NCBI RefSeq assembly: GCF_018613755.1
Contig: NZ_JAGGPP010000021.1
Coordinates: forward strand, 16,794 to 80,793
Length of the DNA: 64,000 nt
Reading direction: 5' to 3'
From: Arthrobacter sp. ISL-72
GTDB lineage: Bacteria; Actinomycetota; Actinomycetes; Actinomycetales; Micrococcaceae
Below the pieces are notes generated by a model. It saw only the letters and a list, made by a program, of their open reading frames with translations. It made no database searches and was not told where the DNA came from. Below, piece after piece: positions 52,153 to 60,584 of this stretch (position 1 is its first letter; each line of letters opens with the position of its first letter). The position numbers and the translations under genes are program-made.

Positions 52153-52971
52153 ATGACCAATGACGATCTTCGGCCTGTGTACTTCCTTTCGGACAGCACC
52201 GGCATCACGGCGGAGACGCTCGGCAACACCTTGTTGACGCAGTTCCCCGCCAATAACTTCGACCGCATCACGGTCCCCTTCATCACCACCGTCGAACAGG
52301 CCAGGACCGTGGTCAGTACCATCGACAAACTGGCCGCCACCGGCCTCCGGCCCATCGTGTTTTCCACCGCAGTCAGTAGCGACATCCGACAGGCCTTGGC
52401 CACGTGCCAGGGGATCATCGTGGATCTTATCGGGACGCATGTGGGCCAGTTGGAGCGGGCCCTTGGCTCACCGGCCAGCGGCGAACCCGGCAGGGCCCAC
52501 GGCCTGGGCAATGCTGAGCGTTATCAATCCCGGATGGCCGCCGTCGAGTACGCCATGGAACACGACGACGGCCAGAGCCTGCGAGCGTTGGAAAAGGCGC
52601 AGGTCATCCTCGTGGCACCGTCCCGCTGCGGCAAAACACCCACCACCATGTATCTGGCGCTGCAACACGGAATCTTCGCCGCGAACTTCCCGCTGGTGGA
52701 CGAGGACTTTGAGCGGGAGGGGCTTCCCAAGCCGCTGAGGCCTTTTGTTGACAAATGTTTCGGCCTCTCCTCCAACCCGCTGCGCCTGAGCCAAATCCGC
52801 ACCGAACGGCGCCGCGGCTCGCCCTACGCATCGCTGCGGCAGTGCGGCTTCGAGCTGCGAAGCGCCGAGCAGCTATACCTCTCCCACCGGATTCCGTACC
52901 TGAATTCAGCCACGGTGTCTGTGGAGGAAATGGCTGCGACGATCCTGCAGCGCATGAACCTCAAACATTAG
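52153..52971 (+). CDS. ppsR: PEP synthase regulatory protein (kinase/pyrophosphorylase)
   Basis: A 272-residue DUF299-family bifunctional enzyme that inactivates PEP synthase by ADP-dependent Thr phosphorylation and reactivates it by phosphorolysis. The N-terminal strand VYFLSDSTGITAETLGNTLL, the P-loop-like LVAPSRCGKTPTTMYLA (~155) and the C-terminal GLSSNPLRLSQIRTERRRGSPYAS are family blocks. ATG at 52153 is chosen (GGAG 9 bases upstream). It directly precedes ppsA, its target. Confidence 0.93.
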   Translation: MTNDDLRPVYFLSDSTGITAETLGNTLLTQFPANNFDRITVPFITTVEQARTVVSTIDKLAATGLRPIVFSTAVSSDIRQALATCQGIIVDLIGTHVGQLERALGSPASGEPGRAHGLGNAERYQSRMAAVEYAMEHDDGQSLRALEKAQVILVAPSRCGKTPTTMYLALQHGIFAANFPLVDEDFEREGLPKPLRPFVDKCFGLSSNPLRLSQIRTERRRGSPYASLRQCGFELRSAEQLYLSHRIPYLNSATVSVEEMAATILQRMNLKH

Positions 52972-53122
52972 TGAAAAGTTTCACAATTGTGGTGTGGCAC
53001 ACATCATGTGGAAAGAGCGCCTGAGACCTGTCAGTGTGGACAAGATTCGCGCCCACCAACCGGCTATCGCCGCGAGCGGGGCGGCACATCTGCATGCCAT
53101 CATCTGCAAAGGAGCAGCAACT

Positions 53123-55516
53123 ATGACGACAGACATCCTGTGGTTTTCAGAACTCGGACTCAAGGACCTGGACCGGGTGGGCGGAAAGAACGCCTCCCTC
53201 GGTGAGATGGTGCAGAACCTGACCTCTGCCGGCGTTCAGGTCCCTGACGGTTTCGCCACGACAGCCGACGCTTACCGCACTTTCCTTGCAGACTCCGGCC
53301 TGGACCAGAAGATCGCCGACAGGCTGGTCGGTCTGGACACCGATGACGTGACGGCCCTCGCGTCGGCCGGCCAGGAGATTCGCACTCTCATGCGCGAGAC
53401 GCCCTTCCTGCCGGACTTCGAAAAGCAGATCCGGAACTCCTACCAGCAGTTGGTGGACAAGCACGGGGGCTCCGAAGACCTGTCCTGGGCCGTCCGTTCC
53501 AGCGCAACGGCCGAAGACCTGCCCGACGCCTCCTTCGCCGGGCAACAGGAAACCTTCCTGAACGTTCGCGGCATCGAGAATATCCTGCTCGCCATCAAGG
53601 ATGTGTTCGCGTCCCTCTACAACGACCGCGCCATCGCCTACCGCGTGCACCACAAGTTCGAGCACGCCGAAGTGGCGCTCTCTGCCGGCATCCAGCGGAT
53701 GGTGCGCTCGGACGTCGGTGCCTCCGGTGTCATGTTCACCATGGACACGGAGTCCGGGTTCCAGGACGCCGTGTTCGTCACGTCCTCCTACGGCCTCGGC
53801 GAGGCCGTCGTCCAGGGTGCCGTGAATCCGGACGAGTTTTACGTCTACAAGCCCGCCCTGCAGGCCGGCCGCCCGGCCATCCTCAAGCGTGGGCTGGGCG
53901 AGAAGGCCCTCCAGATGACCTACACCAGCAACCGCGAAGTCGGCCACACCATTGACTTCGTTCCGGTTGAGGCCTCGTTGCGGAACCGCTTCAGCCTTAC
54001 GGATGACGACGTTGAGCAGCTTGCCCGGCACGCCGTCGCCATCGAGAACCACTACGGCCGCCCGATGGACATCGAATGGGGCAAGGACGGGATCGACGGC
54101 GGCCTGTACATCCTGCAGGCGCGACCGGAGACCGTGCAGTCCCGCCGGGCCTCTGGCAGCCTGAGTCGTTTCCGCCTCGACGGAACCGGTCGGGTGCTGG
54201 TCGAGGGCCGCGCAATCGGGCAGCGCATCGGTGCTGGCAGCGTCCGCATCCTCACCGCGATCGATCAGATGGCCGCATTCAAGACCGGCGACGTCCTCGT
54301 CGCCGACATGACCGACCCGGACTGGGAACCGATCATGAAGCGGGCCTCCGCGATCGTCACCAACCGCGGCGGACGCACCTGCCACGCGGCCATCATTGCC
54401 CGCGAACTGGGGATTCCCGCCGTCGTCGGCACCGGGGACGCCACGGACGCACTGTCCGATGGCCTCGAGGTGACGGTCTCATGCGCCGACGGTGAAACCG
54501 GCGTCATCTACGAAGGGCTCCTGGACTTCAGCGTCGAGGATACCGAGATCACCCAGCTGCCCGAGGTCCCGGTCAAGGTAATGATGAATGTCGGTACCCC
54601 GGAGCAGGCGTTCACCTTCGCGCAGCTGCCCAACCACGGAGTGGGCCTGGCCCGGCTGGAATTCATCATCAACCGCCAGATCGGAATCCACCCCAAGGCA
54701 CTCCTGAACCTGCACGAGCAGCCTGCGGACGTGGCCGCGGAGATCCGGGAACGAATTGCCGCGTACGACAGCCCGCGCGAGTACTACATCAAGCGCCTGG
54801 CCGAAGGGGTGGCCACCATCGCGGCTGCCTTCGCGCCGGAACCGGTGATCGTGCGAATGTCCGACTTCAAGTCCAACGAGTACGCCAACCTGATTGGCGG
54901 ACCCGGTTACGAGCCGCACGAAGAAAACCCGATGATCGGCTTCCGCGGCGCCTCGCGTTACCTGGAGCCGTCCTTCCGGGACTGCTTCGACCTCGAGTGC
55001 GAGGCCCTGTCCTTCGTCCGCAACGAGATGGGGCTGACAAACGTCAAGCTGATGATCCCGTTTGTGCGGACCCTGGAAGAGGCCCGCGGCGTCATTGAGC
55101 TGCTGGCCGAGAACGGCCTCACCCGTGGCGAGAACGGCCTTGAGGTGATCATGATGTGTGAGATTCCGTCCAACGCGCTGCTCGCCGACGAATTCCTGGA
55201 CTACTTCGACGGATTCTCCATAGGCTCCAATGACATGACCCAGCTGGCGCTTGGCCTGGACCGGGACTCCGCGATCGTCTCGGGTGGCTTCGATGAACGC
55301 GACCCCGCCGTCAAGAAGCTCCTGAGCATGGCCATCAAGGCCTGCAAGGCCCGCGGTAAGTATGTCGGCATCTGCGGCCAGGGGCCCAGCGACCACGAGG
55401 ACTTCGCCGAATGGCTGGTCGAGGAAGGCATCGATTCCATCTCCTTGAACCCCGATACCGTGGTGGACACATGGCTCCGGCTCGCCGGCGAGGCAGTCGG
55501 CGCTGAGGCGAACTAA
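53123..55516 (+). CDS. ppsA: Phosphoenolpyruvate synthase
   Basis: A 797-residue enzyme converting pyruvate and ATP to PEP for gluconeogenesis. Order: ATP-binding domain (GLKDLDRVGGKNASLGEM, AVRSSATAEDLPDASFAGQQET), swivelling His domain with catalytic His421 in RTCHAAIIARELGIPA, and PEP/pyruvate TIM barrel (VKVMMNVG, RLEFIINRQIG, MCEIPSN, FSIGSNDMTQLALGLDRDS, GICGQGPSD with the catalytic Cys). ATG at 53123 has GGAGC upstream; the longer frame is leader. Thr near the catalytic His is the probable PpsR target. Confidence 0.96.
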   Translation: MTTDILWFSELGLKDLDRVGGKNASLGEMVQNLTSAGVQVPDGFATTADAYRTFLADSGLDQKIADRLVGLDTDDVTALASAGQEIRTLMRETPFLPDFEKQIRNSYQQLVDKHGGSEDLSWAVRSSATAEDLPDASFAGQQETFLNVRGIENILLAIKDVFASLYNDRAIAYRVHHKFEHAEVALSAGIQRMVRSDVGASGVMFTMDTESGFQDAVFVTSSYGLGEAVVQGAVNPDEFYVYKPALQAGRPAILKRGLGEKALQMTYTSNREVGHTIDFVPVEASLRNRFSLTDDDVEQLARHAVAIENHYGRPMDIEWGKDGIDGGLYILQARPETVQSRRASGSLSRFRLDGTGRVLVEGRAIGQRIGAGSVRILTAIDQMAAFKTGDVLVADMTDPDWEPIMKRASAIVTNRGGRTCHAAIIARELGIPAVVGTGDATDALSDGLEVTVSCADGETGVIYEGLLDFSVEDTEITQLPEVPVKVMMNVGTPEQAFTFAQLPNHGVGLARLEFIINRQIGIHPKALLNLHEQPADVAAEIRERIAAYDSPREYYIKRLAEGVATIAAAFAPEPVIVRMSDFKSNEYANLIGGPGYEPHEENPMIGFRGASRYLEPSFRDCFDLECEALSFVRNEMGLTNVKLMIPFVRTLEEARGVIELLAENGLTRGENGLEVIMMCEIPSNALLADEFLDYFDGFSIGSNDMTQLALGLDRDSAIVSGGFDERDPAVKKLLSMAIKACKARGKYVGICGQGPSDHEDFAEWLVEEGIDSISLNPDTVVDTWLRLAGEAVGAEAN

Positions 55517-55851
55517 CTCTCCGTGTCGACCCGAGTGCCCGTTGGGGGAAACCCCGGCGGGCACGCCCCTCGAGCGTTCCCGTAGTTTGGAGCGGCTAGC
55601 TGGGGCTCTTGGCCCTTACGAGTATTTCTGCCGTGCTTGGGCGCGCGTACCAATCACTCGGACGGACGCTGCGGAGGGTCCGGCTGATCGGACTTCGCGC
55701 AGTTGGGCAATCTCCTTCAAGTGGACTGACGTTAAACGGCACCCAGCTCGTGCTGGCCAGCAGGCATACCCCAGTGGCTAGAAGCAAGGCAGTTCGTGCG
55801 TGCAAGTTCTGCTGTCAGGATAGGCATCTTATTCCAGAGGAAGGGCGAGAA
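55517..55851. other. Gene-free stretch at start of accessory region
   Basis: After the hairpin at 55535-55564 there is no gene I can support. An open frame running into the next gene lacks a recognisable protein sequence. Base composition is slightly lower in GC than the flanking housekeeping genes, which fits acquired or decaying DNA. Confidence 0.5.
55535..55564 (+). terminator. Hairpin downstream of ppsA
   Basis: GTGCCCG and CGGGCAC with an inner GGGG/CCCC pairing form a strong stem shortly after the ppsA stop. No U-tract follows, so its termination role is uncertain. Confidence 0.45.
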
Positions 55852-56178
55852 ATGGACGACACTGAACGGGCTTCGCTCGGCTTACGGGCAGTTTCAGCAA
55901 CAACGGCGGCCATGATCGCTCTGCAGGATCCAAGTACAGGAATGTTCGTCGCTGGTGCAGTGCCCATTCTTGACGAGATGCAATCGCGCTGGTTTCACCG
56001 GGAGCGCCAGAAGCTTGGGCGGGCAATTCAGGTTGGGATAGATCAAACGGGTTTGAGCGCGGACGAGTTTTTGAAGGAGTTGACTAAGGACGATCTGCGG
56101 CTCGCATTACGGGGGTGCCCCTATGTTCTCCGTCAAGCAACGGCAACGGCGTCGCCGGCTACGAGGGCGTGTTGCTGA
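55852..56178 (+). CDS. Hypothetical protein, 108 aa, possibly truncated
   Basis: A 108-residue soluble protein starting MDDTERASLGLRAVSATTAAM with a good GGAAGGGCGAGAA site just before the ATG. Helical and charged; DQTGLSADEFLKELTKDDLRLAL resembles a small helix-turn or EF-like helical region but no family is assigned. After residue ~90 the composition changes to Ala/Thr-rich sequence (RQATATASPATRACC), suggesting the original reading frame was cut near 56113, shortly before an IS5-like fragment. Confidence 0.5.
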   Translation: MDDTERASLGLRAVSATTAAMIALQDPSTGMFVAGAVPILDEMQSRWFHRERQKLGRAIQVGIDQTGLSADEFLKELTKDDLRLALRGCPYVLRQATATASPATRACC

Positions 56179-56212
56179 ACCCATCTGATGTTGGATGCGG
56201 TTGGTTCGTGTG

Positions 56213-56293
56213 ATGGGCAATCGTTTTCTTGTAGCTGACGATGTGTGGGCCGTGATCGGACCGCTGTTTCCCGCCTGCAAGGGCAACGGGACC
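56213..56293 (+). pseudogene. IS5-family transposase N-terminal fragment
   Basis: The plus strand reads MGNRFLVADDVWAVIGPLFP then ACKGNG, matching the start of IS5-type transposases (usual form L-x-D-x-x-W-x-x-I-x-P-L-L-P). After residue ~27 similarity stops. No inverted repeats or remaining transposase are recognised, so this is a relic. Confidence 0.5.
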
Positions 56294-56461
56294 TCCCTGG
56301 ACAGCCGGAGACTTCCTGGACCGCACGACGCCGGGCGCCGCGGAACCGGCACCCATCCGCCCCTGTCTTTCACCGATCGCCGGGCGTACCCTGAACCCAC
56401 AGCCCGTAGCGTGCCGGTATAGGGCAGTTGAATGCGGGATCACACATGAGGGGCATCATCG

Positions 56462-56719
56462 ATGGAGATGGACATTCGGGACCACTGGGACCGGCTCAGC
56501 GCCGCCACTCGGCAATGGCTCACCGACAACCCCGGGTGCCTGATCCTGCCGCGCACCATGACGGAGAGGATCTGCCAGGAAACCGGCAGAAGCGCCGACT
56601 GTGACCAGCACGGACAAGCCACGCTCTCCCGAGGAGACCTTGACCTCATCCGGGCCAAGGGCAATCAAATCCCCGATACCGATTCGGAATACCGGTTCTT
56701 TGACGCAACGCAGCCTTGA
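56462..56719 (+). CDS. Hypothetical small protein, 85 aa
   Basis: An 85-residue ORF starting MEMDIRDHWDRLSAATRQWL, with GAGGGG about 12 bases upstream; an alternative ATG lies two codons later. It has no membrane segment, and contains two Cys (Cys26 in NPGCLILP and Cys47). The family is not recognised. Alternation of hydrophobic and charged residues looks protein-like, but the surrounding decayed DNA leaves doubt that it is expressed. Confidence 0.45.
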   Translation: MEMDIRDHWDRLSAATRQWLTDNPGCLILPRTMTERICQETGRSADCDQHGQATLSRGDLDLIRAKGNQIPDTDSEYRFFDATQP

Positions 56720-57215
56720 GCATGCGGTTCGGCCGGGTGCCCGGACTTCGGTGTGTGCCGCATGCCGCGCCTCTACTGGCAGTCGCGCGGCGGTCGCCGC
56801 CGCCATCCGCGGAGACCCTTGCTACCGCTGCCCCACCAGCCACCGCCCCGGCCGCCGCGAAGATAACGGTCCGGATCAGCGTGATCGCCGCACCGGTGCC
56901 CGCCTCCGGGACGTGCGGGGAACCGCAGGTCGAACACCGCCGGTGACCCCCGGCGATCCGTCGCTGAACCCGGTGACCCCTGCCGCGGGCCGGCCAGGGT
57001 CCGGCTGAGGCCTCCTAGCCTCCGCTGTGTCGTTCGTTCCGTTCGTGCACGGTGGCGGCGGCCGCAGGATCCGAGCCGATGGGTTGTGCGGCAGCCTGAC
57101 CGGCCCTACATTGGGGCATGACCACTTCCCCGGGCCGGCAACTTTTCTCTGAGCTTCAGAACCTGGGCACCGGCATGGGAGGAGCAGCGCGGTGCCGCGC
57201 CGAGGGAGGGCCGGG
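56720..57215. other. Region without a supportable gene
   Basis: About 500 bases between the 85-residue ORF and the glycosyltransferase relic. Several open frames cross it on both strands; one minus-strand frame has a hydrophobic run (AAITLIRTVIFAAAGAVAGG, about 56830-56890) but no clear start or family. I see no RNA gene or repeat. Confidence 0.5.
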
Positions 57216-58314
57216 ATGCGCATTGGTCTGATCGCTCCGCCCTGGATAACCGTGCCGCCGCCGGCGTATGGCGGCATCGAGGCCGTTGTTGATGTGCTGG
57301 CACGGGGGCTCACCGCCGCGGGACACGAGGTCCTTCTGGCAACCGCGGCAGGCAGCACCTGTCCGGTCCCGCAGGTTCCAGGGGCCATGGCGGGGGACCC
57401 GGCAAGAATGGGGATGTGCGCTGACGAGCTCCGGCATAGTGTGTTCGCCTATGAGGCGATGGACGGCGTCGATCTGGTCCACGATCACACCCTCGCCGGG
57501 CCGCTGTACCGGCACGGGACGGATCAGAGACCCATCATCGCCACGGCCCACGGCCCACGGCCCACGGCCCACGGCCCACGGCCCACTCACCGGAGGGCTG
57601 CACGGGGTCTACCAGGCGATAGCCGCCGCCTCCTCACTCATTGCCATTTCCCGCCACCAGGCCCGCTCCGCCCCCGACCTGAGGATCAGCCGGGTCATCC
57701 ACCACGGCATCGACACCGCTATGGTTCCCATCGGGAGAGGCGACGGGGGCTACGCATGCTTTCTGGGCCGCATGCACCCCGACAAGGGCCTGACCTAGGC
57801 CATCGCGGCCGCACGGATGGCCCGGATGCCGCTGAGGATCGCGGCGAAAATGCACAATGGTGAGGAACACGAGTATTTCCGCACGGTCATTACACCTTTC
57901 CTCGATCCTGATGTGGAGTTTCTGGGCGAGCTGAACACCGGGGACAAGTACGCACTGTTGGGCGGCGCCGTGGCGCTGCTGAATCCCATTCAGTGGCCCG
58001 AGCCTTTTGGCATGGTCATGATCGAGGCCCTGGCCGCCGGCACCCCGGTCATCGCCACTCCCCGGGGCTCTGCCCCGGAAATCATCGATGACGGCGCAAC
58101 CGGCTTCCTGCGCGCCGGAATCCGCGAACTGGCCGGCTCCCTGAAAGAGGCCGGAACGCTGGCCCGCCGCCGGTGCCGGCACGCGGCCGAAACACGCTTC
58201 AGCACCGAAAAGATGGTCTTCAAACACCTTCAACTCTACGAGGAGGCCCTCGCCGGCGGACCCGTTGCGGCCCCACCGACAGCTCCGTTGGATACCAAAG
58301 ACTCCCCGATCTGA
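57216..58314 (+). pseudogene. GT4-family glycosyltransferase, broken by a 7-bp repeat and an amber codon
   Basis: A GT-B glycosyltransferase of ~365 residues if restored. Start ATG 57216 follows GAGGGAGGGCCGGG. The N-terminal domain has APPWITVPPPAYGGIEAVV and DLVHDHTLAGPL; the C-terminal domain has IHHGIDT, CFLGRMHPDKGLT, and EPFGMVMIEALAAGTPVIAT with the donor-sugar acid. The frame shifts within six copies of ACGGCCC (57543-57584), where two copies would read ATAHGPLTGG in frame, and a TAG at 57796-57798 interrupts KGLT-x-AIAAARMA where Gln (CAG) is expected. Likely a sugar transferase for cell-surface or glycolipid synthesis before decay. Confidence 0.85.
57543..57584 (+). repeat. Six tandem copies of the 7-bp unit ACGGCCC
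   Basis: The unit ACGGCCC occurs six times without a mismatch, inside the glycosyltransferase reading frame. Two units restore the expected reading frame, as would five or eight; six gives a +1 shift. Tract length and unit size are typical of slipped-strand mispairing. Confidence 0.95.
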
Positions 58315-58430
58315 AACAACGAAGCTCCGTCAGTTAATACCTGGACAACAGAAGAACCTCTCCCGTTCAACAGATACGGACAGGCATGGACACCTCACGC
58401 TCAACCGCCGCGTGGCCCGCCTCCGGGAGG
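58315..58430. other. Short spacer before the mobile-element cluster
   Basis: No gene is recognised. The minus strand from ~58465 downward towards 58430 (GGACTATCTCATTTACGG at about 58433-58450 on plus) has the look of an IS256-type terminal sequence, but without its partner this is not proven. Confidence 0.35.
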
Positions 58431-58465
58431 GACTATCTCATTTACGGTGTATTCGGCGTTTTCAT

Positions 58466-58720
58466 TTAGTAGCTTTCAGCTGCCGGGAATCGGTCGCTGA
58501 AATTGATGGCGAAGGCGTTCAAAGCGGGCTTCCAACGCACGGCCCATCGGATCCTGTCGGCACCGGTCGGATCGAGGGAACGGGTGACCAGATAGAGGCA
58601 CTTTAGCGCAGCCTGCTCGGTCGGGAAATGACCCCGTGCCTTCACGGCGCGCCGGTACCTGGCATTGAGGGATTCGATAGGGTTGGTCGAGCAGATCATG
58701 CGCCGGATTTCCACGTCATA
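58466..58720 (-). pseudogene. IS256-family (Mutator-type) transposase, C-terminal part
   Basis: 82 codons read VEIRRMICSTNPIESLNARY then RRAVKARGHFPTEQAALKCLY, and RIRWAVRWKPALNAFAINF, the C-terminus of IS256 transposases (conserved TNxIESLN). The stop lies at 58466. The reading frame is interrupted at 58721 by an IS1182-type insertion and continues on its far side (60462-60500), where PQNAWEEFIPFLDYD joins exactly at the CATA duplication. The gene is also cut at 60500 by the Tn3-type end, so only about 95 residues survive. Confidence 0.88.
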
Positions 58721-58771
58721 GAGCCTGTCGCAGAATGGCGTGTCCCAGCCCGGGCGGTGACGAGGGGCCTG
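58721..58771. repeat. IS1182 terminal inverted repeat, left
   Basis: 51 bp, exact inverse of 60411-60461. It begins at the boundary with the CATA duplication. Confidence 0.95.
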
Positions 58772-58818
58772 CTGGTCGGCGTCGGCGGATGCCCGAGGGG
58801 TCCCCGAGGCCCGGGGCC

Positions 58819-60398
58819 TCAGCCGGTTGCCGTGTGGATCTTCCGGATGTTGTAAGCGGCGGCCGCGAGATTCAGCTCGCTGCGGGCTGCGTCGAGGCCT
58901 CTCCGGGAGAATCTGCTCAGGATCGTCTTGAGGGTTCCGATGCTGGGTTCGACGGTTGCGCCGCGGCGTTTGTATGCGGCTGATCCTTCAGGTGTTCGGA
59001 GGCGGTGGGCCATCACTTCCCGCGCGTTTGCCCCGGCTGGCGGCGGCCCGGATGCCGGTGATCGGATTGCCTCGGCATGCTGTTCGTGGCCTTTGCCGAG
59101 GGCGATGATCCGGTCGGGGCCCGGTGCCTTCAAATTCTTGTTGCTGCAGTAGCCGGCATCGGCCAGCACAATCCCGATCTGGTGTTCGGGCGAGCCGGTA
59201 CTTGCATGCAGGCCCGCGGCGGCGGCGGTGGCCGCGGTCATCATGGGAACGAAAGACGGCATGTCGTTGGGCTGCTGGTTCACATTTACCGCGGCGATGA
59301 CGTGGTCCGCAGTGACTGCGACCTGCGCGTTGTACCCCTGGACGAAACCCCGGCGTGTGGGCATCACCCGCGACTCCGGGTCTGTGGTGTTCGCGATGGC
59401 CTTGGGGAGGCTTCTCGTCGGGGCTTGTCCGCCGCGGGCCGCGGCGGCTTCGGCTGCGGCGACGACACGGCGTGCTGGATGATCCGGGAGTGCTCCTCGG
59501 TCGGGACGGGCGGGGCGCCCATCGGTTTCTTCCCTGCGGCGATCAACGCGGCCCTGCGATCGAGCTTGGCTTGGTGGTCGCGCAGCTCCCGTTCCAGATG
59601 TGCCCTCGCCTCGGCGAGCCGGAGCGGGCCGTCGGGGATCCTTCCCCGGACCGGCAGCCCAGCCTGGGACGCCTCCACCCGGGCCTGAGCTCCGGTCTCC
59701 CGGGCCTCGCGATCGGTGTCCAGTCGACGCTGCTGCTGGGTAAGTTCCGCTGCTGCAGGACGGATCCGCTCTGCCCTGGCCGACCTTCCGGCCAGCGCTC
59801 CACGGACACGGTCGCCGCCGTCGTCGGCCCCACGGGCGGCCAGCGCATCCTCGGCTGCGTCCACGCGTTGCGCCTCTTCGACGATCTCAGCGGCGATCTC
59901 TTTGGCGTGCTGGTCGAACCAGTCCCGGCCTCGGTTCGCATCGATGGACGCGTTGGCGGGAATCTTCGTCCCGTCGATCGCGATCGTCCCGAACCGGGCT
60001 AGCCCGGCCCGTGCAGCGATCAGCAGCACCTGCGCGAACAACCCGGCGAACGCTTCCTCGGACACGGCACGGAACCTCGCAATCGTCGCGTGGTCTGGCA
60101 CATCGCCCGCGCATGCGACCTTGAACGCAATGTCCGTGTGGCATAGCCGCTCGACCTGACGCGAGGACCGCACGCCGCGGCAGTACGCATAGACCAGCAG
60201 TCCCAGGAGCATCCGCGGATCGTATCCCGCTGCGCCGACCCCGCCCCGCCTCCGCGATGCTTCGAAAGATGACACATCGAGCGTCTCGACGATCTCAATG
60301 ACAAGCCAGACGAGATGATCTTCCGGCAGCCAGTCCCGCATATCCGGCGGAAGCAGAAACACCTGATCACGCCGCACAGGACGATAACTCCGAGCCAT
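58819..60398 (-). pseudogene. IS1182-family transposase with one frameshift
   Basis: From ATG 60398 the first frame gives MARSYRPVRRDQVFLLPPDM and the DDE-type core: MLLGLLVYAYCRGVRSSRQ, DVPDHATIARFR and AIDGTKIPANAS with the first Asp. It stops at 59364. The second frame, entered about 59385-59400, supplies ANTTDPESRVMPTRRGFVQG, YNAQVAVT, VLADAGYCSNKN (second Asp) and EPSIGTLK (catalytic Glu), ending at 58819. The shift lies in a GAAGCCTCCCC run. The element could still move if supplied with transposase in trans. Confidence 0.9.
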
Positions 60399-60410
60399 AC
60401 CCGATTCTCC

Positions 60411-60461
60411 CAGGCCCCTCGTCACCGCCCGGGCTGGGACACGCCATTCTGCGACAGGCTC
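60411..60461. repeat. IS1182 terminal inverted repeat, right
   Basis: 51 bp, exact inverse of 58721-58771, next to the CATA copy at 60462-60465. Confidence 0.95.
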
Positions 60462-60500
60462 CATAGTCCAGGAACGGGATGAACTCCTCCCACGCGTTCT
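60462..60500 (-). pseudogene. IS256-family transposase, upstream remnant
   Basis: Minus-strand codons read PQNAWEEFIPFLDYD, continuous with the C-terminal part beyond the IS1182 element. The fragment ends where the 38-bp Tn3-type repeat begins at 60501. Confidence 0.75.
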
Positions 60501-60538
60501 GGGGGTCGAGGACCATTCCGCGGAAAAGTAGCGCTAAG
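60501..60538. repeat. Putative 38-bp terminal repeat of a Tn3-family transposon
   Basis: The 38 bases start GGGGGTCGAGG and end GTAGCGCTAAG, the length and end pattern (GGGG...TAAG) of Tn3-family terminal repeats. The outer end faces left, directly joining the IS256 fragment, and a Tn3-type transposase begins 46 bases further right. Its partner repeat is not in the window. Confidence 0.65.
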
Positions 60539-60548
60539 GATCAAACCC

Positions 60549-60581
60549 CTCTCAACGATTGCTAGCGTCGATCGTTGAGAG
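60549..60581. promoter_or_regulatory. Inverted repeat before the Tn3-type transposase
   Basis: CTCTCAACGAT (60549-60559) and ATCGTTGAGAG (60571-60581) are perfect 11-base arms around an 11-base spacer, immediately before the transposase ATG. It may be an operator, a transposase/resolvase site or an mRNA hairpin that blocks translation. Confidence 0.6.
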
Positions 60582-60584
60582 AGC

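Larger units (their letters stand above)
58721..60461 (-). mobile_element. Complete IS1182-family insertion sequence (1741 bp)
   Basis: The element is bounded by perfect 51-bp inverted repeats (58721-58771 and 60411-60461, starting GAGCCTGTCGCAGAATGGCG). It is flanked on both sides by CATA (58717-58720 and 60462-60465), a 4-bp target duplication, and the interrupted IS256 frame is restored by deleting element plus one copy. The single transposase gene is on the minus strand and is frameshifted. Confidence 0.93.

Noticed and set aside
56720..56946. A small membrane protein on the minus strand (hydrophobic run near 56830-56890)
   Set aside because: No start codon with a ribosome site, no family, and an equally long frame on the opposite strand.
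59364..60398. Programmed frameshifting in the IS1182 transposase
   Set aside because: IS1182 transposases are normally single frames and the shift site lacks a classical slippery heptamer with a following pseudoknot that I can identify; a simple lesion is more likely.
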